From: GCA-2861595 sp035525365
GTDB taxonomy: Bacteria > Actinomycetota > Acidimicrobiia > Acidimicrobiales > GCA-2861595
NCBI GenBank assembly: GCA_035525365.1
Contig: DATLEK010000022.1
Span: 22,311 to 86,310 of the forward strand
Length of the DNA stretch: 64,000 bases
Reading direction: 5' to 3'
Part shown: positions 50,802-58,105 of the stretch, piece after piece
Position numbering within the stretch: position 1 is the stretch's first letter
Layout of the letters: each line of letters begins with the position of its first letter
Made by a program: the position numbers and the translations under genes
Notes under the pieces: generated by a model
Told to the model about the DNA's origin: nothing
Seen by the model: only the letters and a program-made list of their open reading frames with translations
Database searches by the model: none

Positions 50802-51191
50802 CTACGTCTGCTCGCTGGCTCGGCGGGCCTCACGCTCGGCCAGCGCCTGGTCGTCCAGGCAGAAACGGGCGGCGGGCATGGCCTCGAGGCGGGCTTCGCC
50901 TATCGGCTTCCCGCAGGCTTCGCACGTTCCGTAGGAACCGTTGTCGAGACGCTTCAGGGCATGCTCCACGTCGGCCAGCTCGCCCTCCACCCGCTCCAGG
51001 ATCGACATGTCCCGCTCACGGTTGAACGTCTCGGTGCCGATGTCGGCCTGGTGCTGGTGCATCGAGGACAGCTCCGACAGGCTCTCGTCCTCCGACTCTG
51101 ATGTCAAGCCCTCGGCCACGTACTGATCGCGTAGAGCGGCGAGCCGGTTCTGTTCTTCCTCGAGCCGCCCCCGCACCAGTTCATCGTCCAT
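50802..51191 (-). CDS. TraR/DksA-type zinc finger protein
   Basis: 129 residues from ATG 51191; the open frame further upstream is non-coding. An N-terminal coiled coil (RLEEEQNRLAALRDQYVAEG and ERDMSILERVEGELADVEHA) precedes YGTCEACGKPIGEARLEAMP and ARFCLDDQ. The first two zinc cysteines and the third are present, but the fourth position is Asp (CLDD instead of CxxC). DksA-like proteins bind RNA polymerase secondary channel; short actinobacterial forms vary. It ends three bases before the ABC1 gene start. Confidence 0.85.
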   Translation of the reverse strand: MDDELVRGRLEEEQNRLAALRDQYVAEGLTSESEDESLSELSSMHQHQADIGTETFNRERDMSILERVEGELADVEHALKRLDNGSYGTCEACGKPIGEARLEAMPAARFCLDDQALAEREARRASEQT

Positions 51192-51490
51192 GCCGGCGAC
51201 TGTAGTTTCCGCCGGCACCGGGCCAACCTCGGGCTCGCACAACTCCTTGGCGGGATTGGCGGCGCCGAGGCCTACCTGCGACTGCGGAAATCGCCCATGC
51301 TCTTGCATAGAGAACGCATGTTTGATACACTCGTGGTATCGCAGGCTTCGAGCCTTGCCTCGGAAATACGACGACGGCATTTCGGAGAAGGCGTGGAACA
51401 GGACGGACTTTGGAACGAACCACTCAAGCGGTGCTCCGGATGCGGCGAACAGAAGCCGCTCGAGGGGATGCGGCGGTACTCTTGAAGAGC
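51192..51490. other. Intergenic region before the tRNA gene, with a probable promoter
   Basis: About 300 bases between the DksA-like gene (minus) and the tRNA (plus). A -35-like TTGCAT (51303-51308) and a -10-like TACACT (51326-51331) are 17 bases apart and would start a transcript about 155 bases before the tRNA. A short open frame (ATG 51318 to 51485, 55 codons) ends CSGCGEQKPLEGMRRYS and has two cysteine pairs, but its ATG lies within the promoter; I do not call it a gene. No terminator was recognised. Confidence 0.5.
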
Positions 51491-51563
51491 GGGCCGCTAG
51501 CTCATCAGGAAGAGCAGGAATCTTTTAAATTTCAGGCGCCGGGATCGAGACCCGGGCGGCCCA
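51491..51563 (+). tRNA. tRNA-Lys (anticodon TTT), divergent
   Basis: A 73-base cloverleaf: acceptor GGGCCGC/GCGGCCC, D stem GCTC/GAGC, anticodon stem GGAAT/ATTTC with loop CTTTTAA (anticodon TTT, Lys), five-base variable loop, T stem CCGGG/CCCGG, discriminator A. All stems pair, with one G-T. Unusual points: the T loop reads ATCGAGA, so position 54 is A rather than T, and the anticodon stem is A/T-rich for this genome. CCA is not encoded. It could be a specialised or decaying copy. Confidence 0.85.
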
Positions 51564-51598
51564 CTGAAAAGATCGCTCCTTCTCTCGGATGATGACGG

Positions 51599-51658
51599 CT
51601 AGGTGAGGAGCAGGATGAGGATGATGATGAGGATGAGGGTTCCGACTCCGATGTACAC
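51599..51658 (-). CDS. 19-residue hydrophobic microprotein
   Basis: GTG 51658 is preceded by AAGGAG at five bases, a very strong ribosome binding site. The product starts (M)YIGVGTLILI and is almost purely Ile/Leu, ending in Thr; it must sit in the membrane. A perfect palindrome CCCGTTAACGGG lies about 38 bases upstream (51696-51707), perhaps an operator. Nothing else is known. It is convergent with the tRNA. Confidence 0.5.
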   Translation of the reverse strand: MYIGVGTLILIIILILLLT

Positions 51659-51695
51659 GGGGGCTCCTTGTTTTAGGCGACTTTTTCGGACCGTG

Positions 51696-51707
51696 CCCGT
51701 TAACGGG
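51696..51707. promoter_or_regulatory. Perfect 12-base palindrome in a divergent promoter region
   Basis: CCCGTTAACGGG lies between the divergent 19-residue and 71-residue membrane protein genes. Its position suits an operator; the binding protein is unknown. Confidence 0.3.
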
Positions 51708-51769
51708 GCGCGGCAAACCACCTCGGGCGGCGCTGTTTCGACCACTCTGCGCGAGGGAAAACCCTCTGC

Positions 51770-51985
51770 ATGATTGCATTCTTCGTAATTCTCGTGGTGC
51801 TCATGGTGCTCGTCGTGGCGGCCGGAACCTGGAGCTCTGGGTCCCGGCGACGGGTTCTGTACGACCGTGATGTTGTCGTAGACCGCCGCCCCGACGTTGT
51901 TGAGGAAGTCGTCTATGACGACGCCTACCCGCCGCCGGTGACGAGCAGCCGGCGGGTGGTCCGGCGCCGGCGCACTATCCGCTGA
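51770..51985 (+). CDS. Small single-helix membrane protein
   Basis: 71 residues from ATG 51770. An N-terminal helix (IAFFVILVVLMVLVVAAGTW) is followed by a charged cytoplasmic tail: DRDVVVDRRPDVVEEVVYDD and a very basic end (RRVVRRRRTIR). No family was recognised. The last 11 bases overlap egtD on the other strand. The charge pattern and a clean hydrophobic helix support coding, but a ribosome binding site is weak. Confidence 0.5.
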   Translation: MIAFFVILVVLMVLVVAAGTWSSGSRRRVLYDRDVVVDRRPDVVEEVVYDDAYPPPVTSSRRVVRRRRTIR

Positions 51986-52961
51986 CTTGGCGGGAGAAGG
52001 ACAGCGAGACGGCGTAGTCGCTGCGCTCGTCGGTCCACCACCGCGCCAGTTCCAACCCGGCACTGGTGATCTCCGCTTCCACCAGCTTACGGCGGAATTT
52101 TGTGCTGATCTCCGTGCGGATGGTCTCGCCGGCGTCGAACTCGAGCGTCATCCCCAGAGAAACGATCGTGACGGTCTGCGCAGAGGTCGCGCGCAGCCGT
52201 ATGTCCATCCATTCCCTGTCGGGGTCGAACCGGGCCTCGTGGGCGAACTGCTCGATGTCGAAGTCGGCACCCAGCTCTCGGTTCAGCATCACCAGCACGT
52301 TCCGGTTGAACGCCGCCGTCACACCCGCGGCATCGTCGTAGGCGGCCTCCAAGCGACGACGATCCTTGACGAGGTCCGTCCCCAGCAGCAGCGCGTCCCC
52401 GCCCACCATGTCCGCGGCCACTTCGCCGAGGAACCACTTTCGCTCGACCGGGCCGAGGTTGCCGATGGTTCCGCCGAAAAAGGCGACGAGGCGCCGGCCA
52501 CCACCGGGCAGGTGGTGGAGGTGGCGCTCGAAGTCGCCGACCACGCCGTGGATCTCCACGCCGGGATACTCCTCGGCGAGAGCGGCCGCCGCGGCACGGA
52601 CGGTCGGCTCGCTCACGTCGAACAACACGATGCGGGTCAGCTGGCCGGCACCAGCCATGGCGTCGAGAAGGATCCGGGTCTTCTCCGAGGTACCCGACCC
52701 CAGCTCCACGAGGGTGTCGGCGCCGGTGAGCCGGGCGATCTCAGCAGCCTCCCTCGCCAGGATCTCCCGCTCACGCCGGGTCGGGTAGTACTCGGGCAGC
52801 CTGGTGATCTCCTCGAAAAGGGCGCAGCCGCGTTCGTCGTAGAACCACTTCGCCGGCAGCTCCCTCGGCCGCGAGCCGAGCCCTGCCCGCACATCGCTCC
52901 TGAGGGCGGCGGCCAGGTCCTCGGCAGTGAGGTGGACCTCGAAGTGGGGGGAGACAGTCAC
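51975..52961 (-). CDS. egtD: L-histidine N-alpha-methyltransferase
   Basis: 328 residues from GTG 52961, overlapping the egtC stop (GTGA). The SAM-binding motif is ELGSGTSEKTRILLDAM; the opening ELPAKWFYDERGCALFEEIT, PEYYPTRREREIL and FFGGTIGNLGP are diagnostic of EgtD. The C-terminal STKFRRKLVE is also conserved. It makes hercynine from histidine with three methyl transfers, the first committed step of ergothioneine synthesis. Confidence 0.95.
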   Translation of the reverse strand: MTVSPHFEVHLTAEDLAAALRSDVRAGLGSRPRELPAKWFYDERGCALFEEITRLPEYYPTRREREILAREAAEIARLTGADTLVELGSGTSEKTRILLDAMAGAGQLTRIVLFDVSEPTVRAAAAALAEEYPGVEIHGVVGDFERHLHHLPGGGRRLVAFFGGTIGNLGPVERKWFLGEVAADMVGGDALLLGTDLVKDRRRLEAAYDDAAGVTAAFNRNVLVMLNRELGADFDIEQFAHEARFDPDREWMDIRLRATSAQTVTIVSLGMTLEFDAGETIRTEISTKFRRKLVEAEITSAGLELARWWTDERSDYAVSLSFSRQVSG

Positions 52962-53698
52962 CGTGGTCGACAGTCAACCCGTCCGGGGCCGGCGGAAACC
53001 ACCGAACCGTCGGTAACGGCAGCCCAGCCCGGCTCGTCGTCGAAGGGTTCGGAGGCCACCACCACCGAATCCGGTGTCGAGCGCACGACCAACGAATCGC
53101 CGCACGCTGTTCCCCAGATGGACTGGCCGTCCGTGAGCAGGAGATTCAGAGACCCGCAGGCGGCGGACGACACCGTGGCCACCACGGAGGTGAGGGCTTC
53201 GGTGGGCGTCGCCCCTTCGTCGAGGCGATCAAGGGTGAGAGCGAACAGCACCTCGCTGTCGCTGGAACCTTCGATGCCGGCCTCCCGCCGCTCCGAGAGC
53301 AGCCGGCGCAGCCGTGACCCCGCTCCGTCGCGGAAGCCGGTGACCGCACCGTTGTGGGCGAACAGCCACGGCCCGGCGGTGAACGGAGGCGTGGCGCTCT
53401 CCTCGGTGGGCAGCGGCGGCGTAGCGCTGCGCACGGCGGCGAGAACAGCAGTGGAGGACACGAGCCCGGCCATGCTGGCGAAGGAGCGGTCGGCCCACAT
53501 CGGCAGGGTGGAGCGGTAGCGCGCCGGCTCAGGACGCCGGCTGTGGTCGTACCAGCCCACGCCGAACCCGTCGGCATTGACCACTCCACTGTTCTGGGAA
53601 CGCGGCTCCCAACACTGCCGGAGCAGGGAGTGCGGCGGGCCGAAAAGCAGCTCCTCCAGCGTCACTGCGGGACCGAGATAGGCGAGCAGACGGCACAT
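52958..53698 (-). CDS. egtC: Gamma-glutamyl hercynylcysteine sulphoxide hydrolase
   Basis: 246 residues. The protein opens MCRLLAYLGP; Cys2 becomes the N-terminal nucleophile as in all class II glutamine amidotransferases. SQNSGVVNADGFGVGWY and LFAHNGAVTGFRD are conserved, as is SSDSEVLFALTLDRL. It removes the gamma-glutamyl group from the intermediate made by EgtB. It sits nine bases after egtB and overlaps egtD. Confidence 0.93.
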   Translation of the reverse strand: MCRLLAYLGPAVTLEELLFGPPHSLLRQCWEPRSQNSGVVNADGFGVGWYDHSRRPEPARYRSTLPMWADRSFASMAGLVSSTAVLAAVRSATPPLPTEESATPPFTAGPWLFAHNGAVTGFRDGAGSRLRRLLSERREAGIEGSSDSEVLFALTLDRLDEGATPTEALTSVVATVSSAACGSLNLLLTDGQSIWGTACGDSLVVRSTPDSVVVASEPFDDEPGWAAVTDGSVVSAGPGRVDCRPR

Positions 53699-53707
53699 CG
53701 AAGCCGA

Positions 53708-55021
53708 CTAGGCGTCGCGGGCGCAACGAAAGCCGCTGAATATCTGGCGGCGGATGGGATGATCCCAGTTGCGGAACGTGCAGCGGGCGGAGAGGGGCGA
53801 GGTGGCCCAGCACCCGCCGCGCAAGACCTTGTAGCCGCTGTCGAAGAAGACTTCGGAGTAGTCGCGATACGGGAAGGAGCTGAATCCCGGGTAAGCGGTG
53901 AAGTCCGACGATGTCCACTCCCACACGTCGCCGGCCATCTGCATGCAACCTCGGGCGCTGACGCCGGCCGGGAACGCTCCGACGGGGGCCGGGCCGTCGT
54001 GGCGCTGGCCGAGGTTGGCGGTCAGGCTGGTGGGCTCCGCGTCACCCCAAGGGAAGCGCTGTTTCGTACCGTCAGGAGCTGTCGAAGCGGCCACCTCCCA
54101 CTCTGCCTCGCTGGGCAGCCGCCGGCCGATCCAGCGGGCATAGGCGTCGGCTTCGTACCAGCAGACGTGTTGGACCGGCTCGTCAGGCCGCAGATCGGTA
54201 CGGCGCCCGAAGCGCAAGACGCTCCAGCTGGCCCCACCCTCCCGGCGCCAGAACTGCGGGTGCTCCAGGTTCTCCTCCTGCCGCCATGACCAACCCTCGC
54301 CCGTCCACCACCGCCGATCGTCGTACCCGCCGGCGTCGATGAACTCGGCATACACACCGGAGGTGACGGGCACGGTGTCGATCCAGAATGGGGCGAGGAC
54401 CACCGGGTGGGCCGGACGCTCGTTGTCGTAGGCCCAGGGCTCGATGTCGCTCCCGATCACGTACGACCCGCCAGGGACGAACACCTCTGGCTCGAAGATC
54501 TGTTGGCCGGCCGGCGGTGCCGGCGTGACTCCCCCGAGCGGGGGAGCATCCTCCCCCATGAGCTGGCGAGTGGCGAGCATCGTCTCGTCGTGCTGGTGCT
54601 CGTGCTGGATCACCAGGCCGTACACGAAACCGTTGCGCAAGAGGGGCCGATCGGGGTCCAGCTCCACGCGATCAAGGGCGCCGAGCGCCCGTTCCCTCAC
54701 CTGGGTGACATAGGCACGGGCCTCAGCCGGCCCCAGGAGAGGAAGTCCCGGGCGGCTTGCCCTTGGGTGGCGGAATGCGTCGTAGATGTCGTCGACCGAC
54801 GGTCGCACACCCTGCTCACCCACCGAACGGAGAAGCCACTGGTCCTCGTAGTTGCCGACGTGGGCCAGGTCCCAGACGAGTGGCGCCATCAGGGGGGAGT
54901 GCTGGCGACGCTGGTCCTCTTCAGCAATCGGGTCGAGCAGGAGCAGCGAGCGGGACCGGGCTGCCTCCAGCTCGGCCATCACTTCCGCCTTGACGACCTC
55001 GCCCAGCGGAATCGCGATCAT
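53708..55021 (-). CDS. egtB: Hercynine oxygenase (sulphoxide synthase)
   Basis: 437 residues from ATG 55021, sharing ATGA with the sdhD stop. The DinB-like N-terminal half has the iron-binding HEHQHDE (H-x3-H-x-E) motif. The C-terminal half is an FGE-sulfatase domain: PFWIDTVPVTSGVYAEFI, RRLPSEAEWEVAA, GDVWEWTSSDF and KVLRGGCWAT. It joins gamma-glutamylcysteine to hercynine with oxygen. egtA and egtE are not in the window. Confidence 0.94.
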   Translation of the reverse strand: MIAIPLGEVVKAEVMAELEAARSRSLLLLDPIAEEDQRRQHSPLMAPLVWDLAHVGNYEDQWLLRSVGEQGVRPSVDDIYDAFRHPRASRPGLPLLGPAEARAYVTQVRERALGALDRVELDPDRPLLRNGFVYGLVIQHEHQHDETMLATRQLMGEDAPPLGGVTPAPPAGQQIFEPEVFVPGGSYVIGSDIEPWAYDNERPAHPVVLAPFWIDTVPVTSGVYAEFIDAGGYDDRRWWTGEGWSWRQEENLEHPQFWRREGGASWSVLRFGRRTDLRPDEPVQHVCWYEADAYARWIGRRLPSEAEWEVAASTAPDGTKQRFPWGDAEPTSLTANLGQRHDGPAPVGAFPAGVSARGCMQMAGDVWEWTSSDFTAYPGFSSFPYRDYSEVFFDSGYKVLRGGCWATSPLSARCTFRNWDHPIRRQIFSGFRCARDA

Positions 55022-55422
55022 GGCGAAGAGAAGCTCACGATGGTGAAGGTTCCGTAGGCGAACAGGCCGAGGGACAGTGAATAGAGGGTGATCTTGGTGG
55101 CAGTTCGCCGTGACGGGGTGTGGACGTAGTCCTCGATGATCCAGCGCAGGCCGTTCAGACCGTGCGACAGGGCAAGAGCCAGGAGAGCCCAGTCGAACAC
55201 CCGCCACAAGGGGTTCGACCAACGTCGCCCCACGAAAGCGGCGTCGGTGTCCACCACGTCGTTGACGATGTGGGTGATGGCGAAATGGGTCAGGGCCAGG
55301 AAAAGGAGCACCAGTCCCGAGAGCCGCATGAAAAGCCAAGACCAGGCCTCGTAGTTCCGGCGGGGCCGGGGCTCCAGGCGCCGGCCGCCGCGGGGCCCCG
55401 GCTCCATGACGGGGGCTGCCAT
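55018..55422 (-). CDS. sdhD: Succinate dehydrogenase membrane anchor subunit D
   Basis: 134 residues from ATG 55422, sharing ATGA with the sdhC stop. Three membrane helices: about 31-50 (WLFMRLSGLVLLFLALTHFA), 70-90 and 105-125. ALALSHGLNGLRWIIEDY carries the usual haem/quinone-region histidine (HGLNGLR) of SdhD-type anchors. sdhA and sdhB are not in the window. The end overlaps egtB by four bases. Confidence 0.88.
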   Translation of the reverse strand: MAAPVMEPGPRGGRRLEPRPRRNYEAWSWLFMRLSGLVLLFLALTHFAITHIVNDVVDTDAAFVGRRWSNPLWRVFDWALLALALSHGLNGLRWIIEDYVHTPSRRTATKITLYSLSLGLFAYGTFTIVSFSSP

Positions 55423-55802
55423 CAGAGGATCCGGCCTTCCACGAACGGCCTCATGATGATCCATCCGCCGACGGCCGTGAGCAGCGTGGTCAGACCGACC
55501 ACCGCCGACAACACCCGCTTCTCGTTACGAATGCTGCCGGGGAAGAAGTCGATCATCACGATGCGCAACCCGTTGAGCGAGTGGAACACCAGCGCGCCCA
55601 GCAGCCCAACCTCGAACAAGCGGAGCAGGACGTTCCCGTACAGCTCGTGGACCTCGTCGTAAAGGCGGGGGTTCGACACGAGGGATACGTCCACTATGTG
55701 GAGCAGTAAGAAGAAGAAGACGAGGAACCCGGTGATCCGGTGGGCCACGAAAGCCCACTGGCCGGAGCGGCCCCGGTAGACGGTCCCCGCGCTCCGGCTC
55801 AC
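55422..55802 (-). CDS. sdhC: Succinate dehydrogenase cytochrome b556 subunit C
   Basis: 126 residues from GTG 55802, which shares GTGA with the end of the 46-residue protein. Three helices; segments VAHRITGFLVFFFLLLHIVD and FHSLNGLRIVMIDFF match the SdhC family with its haem histidine and HSLNGLR quinone-site region. An earlier in-frame start at 55847 would overlap the small protein; the coupled GTG is preferred. Confidence 0.9.
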   Translation of the reverse strand: MSRSAGTVYRGRSGQWAFVAHRITGFLVFFFLLLHIVDVSLVSNPRLYDEVHELYGNVLLRLFEVGLLGALVFHSLNGLRIVMIDFFPGSIRNEKRVLSAVVGLTTLLTAVGGWIIMRPFVEGRIL

Positions 55803-55939
55803 CGTTTCGAACCTCCGCCGCGACTCTTGAACCAGCGGCCGGCCCAAACCGTGGACGACAGGACGTAGAGGGCGAACCCGGTGACCAGCAGGGTGACGCC
55901 ACTGAGGGCGACGGCGAAGAGCGTCTGCGCCAGCGTCAT
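55799..55939 (-). CDS. 46-residue membrane protein upstream of sdhC
   Basis: ATG 55939 to a TGA that overlaps the sdhC start. One long hydrophobic segment (FAVALSGVTLLVTGFALYVL) with a basic end (RWFKSRGGGSKR) implies a single-pass or hairpin membrane protein. It is not an anchor subunit I recognise. The overlap supports translation and a link to succinate dehydrogenase. Confidence 0.6.
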   Translation of the reverse strand: MTLAQTLFAVALSGVTLLVTGFALYVLSSTVWAGRWFKSRGGGSKR

Positions 55940-55958
55940 CTTCCCTGACGCTATCGAG

Positions 55959-56822
55959 TCATCGTGAGGTTCCGGGAACACGCCGGGTGGAGGGAGCCCG
56001 CCCGGCCCGGCGAAGGAGGCGATCGGCGACCACGGAGATGACGGCAAAGGCGCCGGCGGCCACCAGCACGATGGTGCCCCCGGGAGGGAGCCCCCAGTGC
56101 CGGGCCACGCCGAGGCCAACCATGCTGGCGGCCACACCCATAGCCATGGCCAGCGCCACGGTGGCACGGAAGGAGCGACCGAGGACCTGAGCGCTCGCCA
56201 CCGGGAGCACCATGAGGGCTGCCACCAGGAGGATGCCCACGACCCGCATGGCGGCGACGATCGTGACGGCGACGACCACCGCCAGCGCAGCGTTGAGACC
56301 ATCGACCGGCAGTCCGGCGACGCGGGCCGACTCCTCGTCCAGCACCACCGCGAACAGCGCTCGTCCGATGAAGGCCATCGTCGCCAGCACGGCGATACCG
56401 AGAGCGACAACGGTCCAGGTGTCGGCGGCGGACACCGTCAGGATGGATCCGAAGAGATAAGACAGGACGGTGGCGTCGAAGCGGTCGGAGGCGCCAGCCA
56501 GCACCACTCCGCCGGCGATGCCGCCGTAGAAGAAGAGGGCCAGTGCCAGGTCACCCGAGACACGGCCACGGCCCCGCAGGCGCTCGATGGCCAGTGCCCC
56601 GGCCACGGCGACCACCAAGGCGGTGGCCACTGGCCAGACCCCGAGCAGCAGCCCGGCCGCCACCCCGGCGAAGGCCAGATGGCCGATGCCGTCGCCCATG
56701 AGAGAGAGACGCTTCTGGACCAGAAAGGCACCGACCAGCGGCGCTGAAGCACCCATGGCGATGCCGCTCACCAAGGCCAGCTGCATGTACTCCCTGTCGA
56801 AGGGATACGGCAGGGGCAGCAT
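55959..56822 (-). CDS. znuB: Zinc/manganese-type ABC transporter permease
   Basis: 287 residues with about eight helices. KRLSLMGDGIGHLAFAGVA and VVGILLVAALMVLPVASA are the ABC-3 family signatures, along with YLFGSILTVSAADTWTV. It forms the membrane channel with the ATPase encoded next to it (one-base overlap). The metal is inferred to be zinc from the Fur-family regulator beside it; manganese is possible. No substrate-binding protein gene is in the window. Confidence 0.88.
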   Translation of the reverse strand: MLPLPYPFDREYMQLALVSGIAMGASAPLVGAFLVQKRLSLMGDGIGHLAFAGVAAGLLLGVWPVATALVVAVAGALAIERLRGRGRVSGDLALALFFYGGIAGGVVLAGASDRFDATVLSYLFGSILTVSAADTWTVVALGIAVLATMAFIGRALFAVVLDEESARVAGLPVDGLNAALAVVVAVTIVAAMRVVGILLVAALMVLPVASAQVLGRSFRATVALAMAMGVAASMVGLGVARHWGLPPGGTIVLVAAGAFAVISVVADRLLRRAGRAPSTRRVPGTSR

Positions 56823-57592
56823 CAGTGGGGATCGTGGTTGGGAGCGACGAGACCCTCGAGCCAGAGGGGGAGGTCCTCGCGGTGCACGCCGAGACTGACT
56901 CCTGTGGCAGCCAGATCCGCGGGCGGGCCGTCGAAGTACATCGTCCCGTGGCGCAGCACCACGACCCGGTCGAGGTCCTCGGCCACCGCGCCCAACTCAT
57001 GGGACACCAGCAGCACCGCCGATCCGTGCTCTTCCACCAGGTGCGTCAGCGAGTCCCGGAACCGGTGCTGTGACTCGGCATCGATGCCGGCGACAGGTTC
57101 GTCCAGCACGAGCAGGTCGGGGCGCCCGGCCAGAGCCTTGGCAATGAATGCCCGCTGCTGCTGGCCTCCCGACAGCTCGCTCACGCGCTTGGCGCGCATG
57201 TCGAGGAGAGCCACGGACTCGATGGCGTGCTCGATTTCCTGTCGATCCTCGGCACGGAACCGCCGGCGCCAGCCGGTGCGGGCGAGACGTCCTGCAGCCA
57301 CCACCTCCTCGACGGTGGCCGGCAGGTCCCGCGCCAGCGCCGGCCGCTGCGGCACGTAGCCCAGACGCCATCGATCCTGAAGGCTCTTCGGTGACTGTCC
57401 GAACAGGCGGACGGCGCCGGCGGTGGGGGCCAGCAGACCGAGGAGGCAGCGGAGGAACGTGGACTTACCTGAACCGTTGGGACCGACGAGGGCGACGAAC
57501 TCGCCGGGGCCGACAGTCAAGCTCACGCCATCGAGGACCGACTCCTGCCCGTAGGCGAAGGAAACGGCTTCAGCTTCGAGAACGGGCGGGAT
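56822..57592 (-). CDS. znuC: Zinc/manganese-type ABC transporter ATPase, apparently with an ATC start
   Basis: 256 residues if started at ATC 57592. The first canonical start (GTG 57526) would cut the conserved opening VSFAYGQESVLDGVSLTVG that precedes the Walker A site GPNGSGKST. No ATG, GTG or TTG exists upstream in frame; GGAGG lies ten bases before the ATC. Other motifs: SGGQQQRAFIAKAL (ABC signature), DLLVLDEPVAGID (Walker B) and SHELGAVAEDLD (H-loop). It energises uptake through znuB. An ATT at 57616 is a second possible start. Confidence 0.85.
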   Translation of the reverse strand: MPPVLEAEAVSFAYGQESVLDGVSLTVGPGEFVALVGPNGSGKSTFLRCLLGLLAPTAGAVRLFGQSPKSLQDRWRLGYVPQRPALARDLPATVEEVVAAGRLARTGWRRRFRAEDRQEIEHAIESVALLDMRAKRVSELSGGQQQRAFIAKALAGRPDLLVLDEPVAGIDAESQHRFRDSLTHLVEEHGSAVLLVSHELGAVAEDLDRVVVLRHGTMYFDGPPADLAATGVSLGVHREDLPLWLEGLVAPNHDPH

Positions 57593-57631
57593 GGCGGCGC
57601 TGCCTCCGGTTGGAATTACGCCGACCCTAGA

Positions 57632-57646
57632 TGAGATCGATTCTCA
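57632..57646. promoter_or_regulatory. Fur/Zur-type box upstream of znuCB
   Basis: TGAGATCGATTCTCA is a 7-1-7 inverted repeat with five of seven paired positions, the geometry used by Fur-family repressors. It covers the end of the regulator gene and lies about 40 bases before the ATPase start, where it could shut off znuCB when metal is plentiful. Confidence 0.55.
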
Positions 57647-58081
57647 ATCGCAACTGGCGCACAGTCCCACGAGGTCGAGTCGGTGGCCGTGGAGCGTGAA
57701 GCCCGTTCCGGCCGCCACCTCCGCCGCAGCCAGCGCGACCGTCTTCTCGAGTCGGCTCGAAGCGGGAAGGTCCTCCACCGCGCCACAGCCCAGGCAGACC
57801 AGGTGGTGATGGTGCTCCGTCAGAGATTCGTCCAGCTCGTAGCGCGCGAATCCAGGCGCGCCGGCCAGCCGGTGCACCACGCCTGCCTCCTCCAAGACGG
57901 TCAACGTCCGGTAGACGGAGCTCTGAGCCAGTTTGGCCCGGGATGCTTCCAGGATCTCGACGATGGTGACGGGCCGGCTAGCTCGGGTGAGGGCATCCAC
58001 AGTTGCCCGGCGGACGGGCGTGTAACGCTGTCCCGCTCGAGCGAGAAGTTCGTCGACGGTGCCGTGGATCTCGCTGGCCAT
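57644..58081 (-). CDS. Fur-family metal-dependent repressor, probably Zur
   Basis: 145 residues. Winged helix: RYTPVRRATVDALTRASRP and AQSSVYRTLTVLEEAGVVHR. Metal-binding C-terminal domain: HHHHLVCLGCGAVEDLP with a CxxC pair, a histidine in GHRLDLVGLC, and a terminal CASC. The CxxC pairs hold the structural zinc. Location upstream of znuCB and the 7-1-7 box support Zur over Fur, but the sequence alone does not settle the metal. Confidence 0.82.
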   Translation of the reverse strand: MASEIHGTVDELLARAGQRYTPVRRATVDALTRASRPVTIVEILEASRAKLAQSSVYRTLTVLEEAGVVHRLAGAPGFARYELDESLTEHHHHLVCLGCGAVEDLPASSRLEKTVALAAAEVAAGTGFTLHGHRLDLVGLCASCD

Positions 58082-58105
58082 GCCTCCCGAGGATAGGCGG
58101 CCTGC

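Noticed and set aside
51318..51485. 55-codon frame with two cysteine pairs (CSGCGEQKPL) before the tRNA
   Set aside because: Its ATG lies inside the likely promoter spacer and no ribosome binding site is seen; possibly a remnant of a zinc-ribbon gene.
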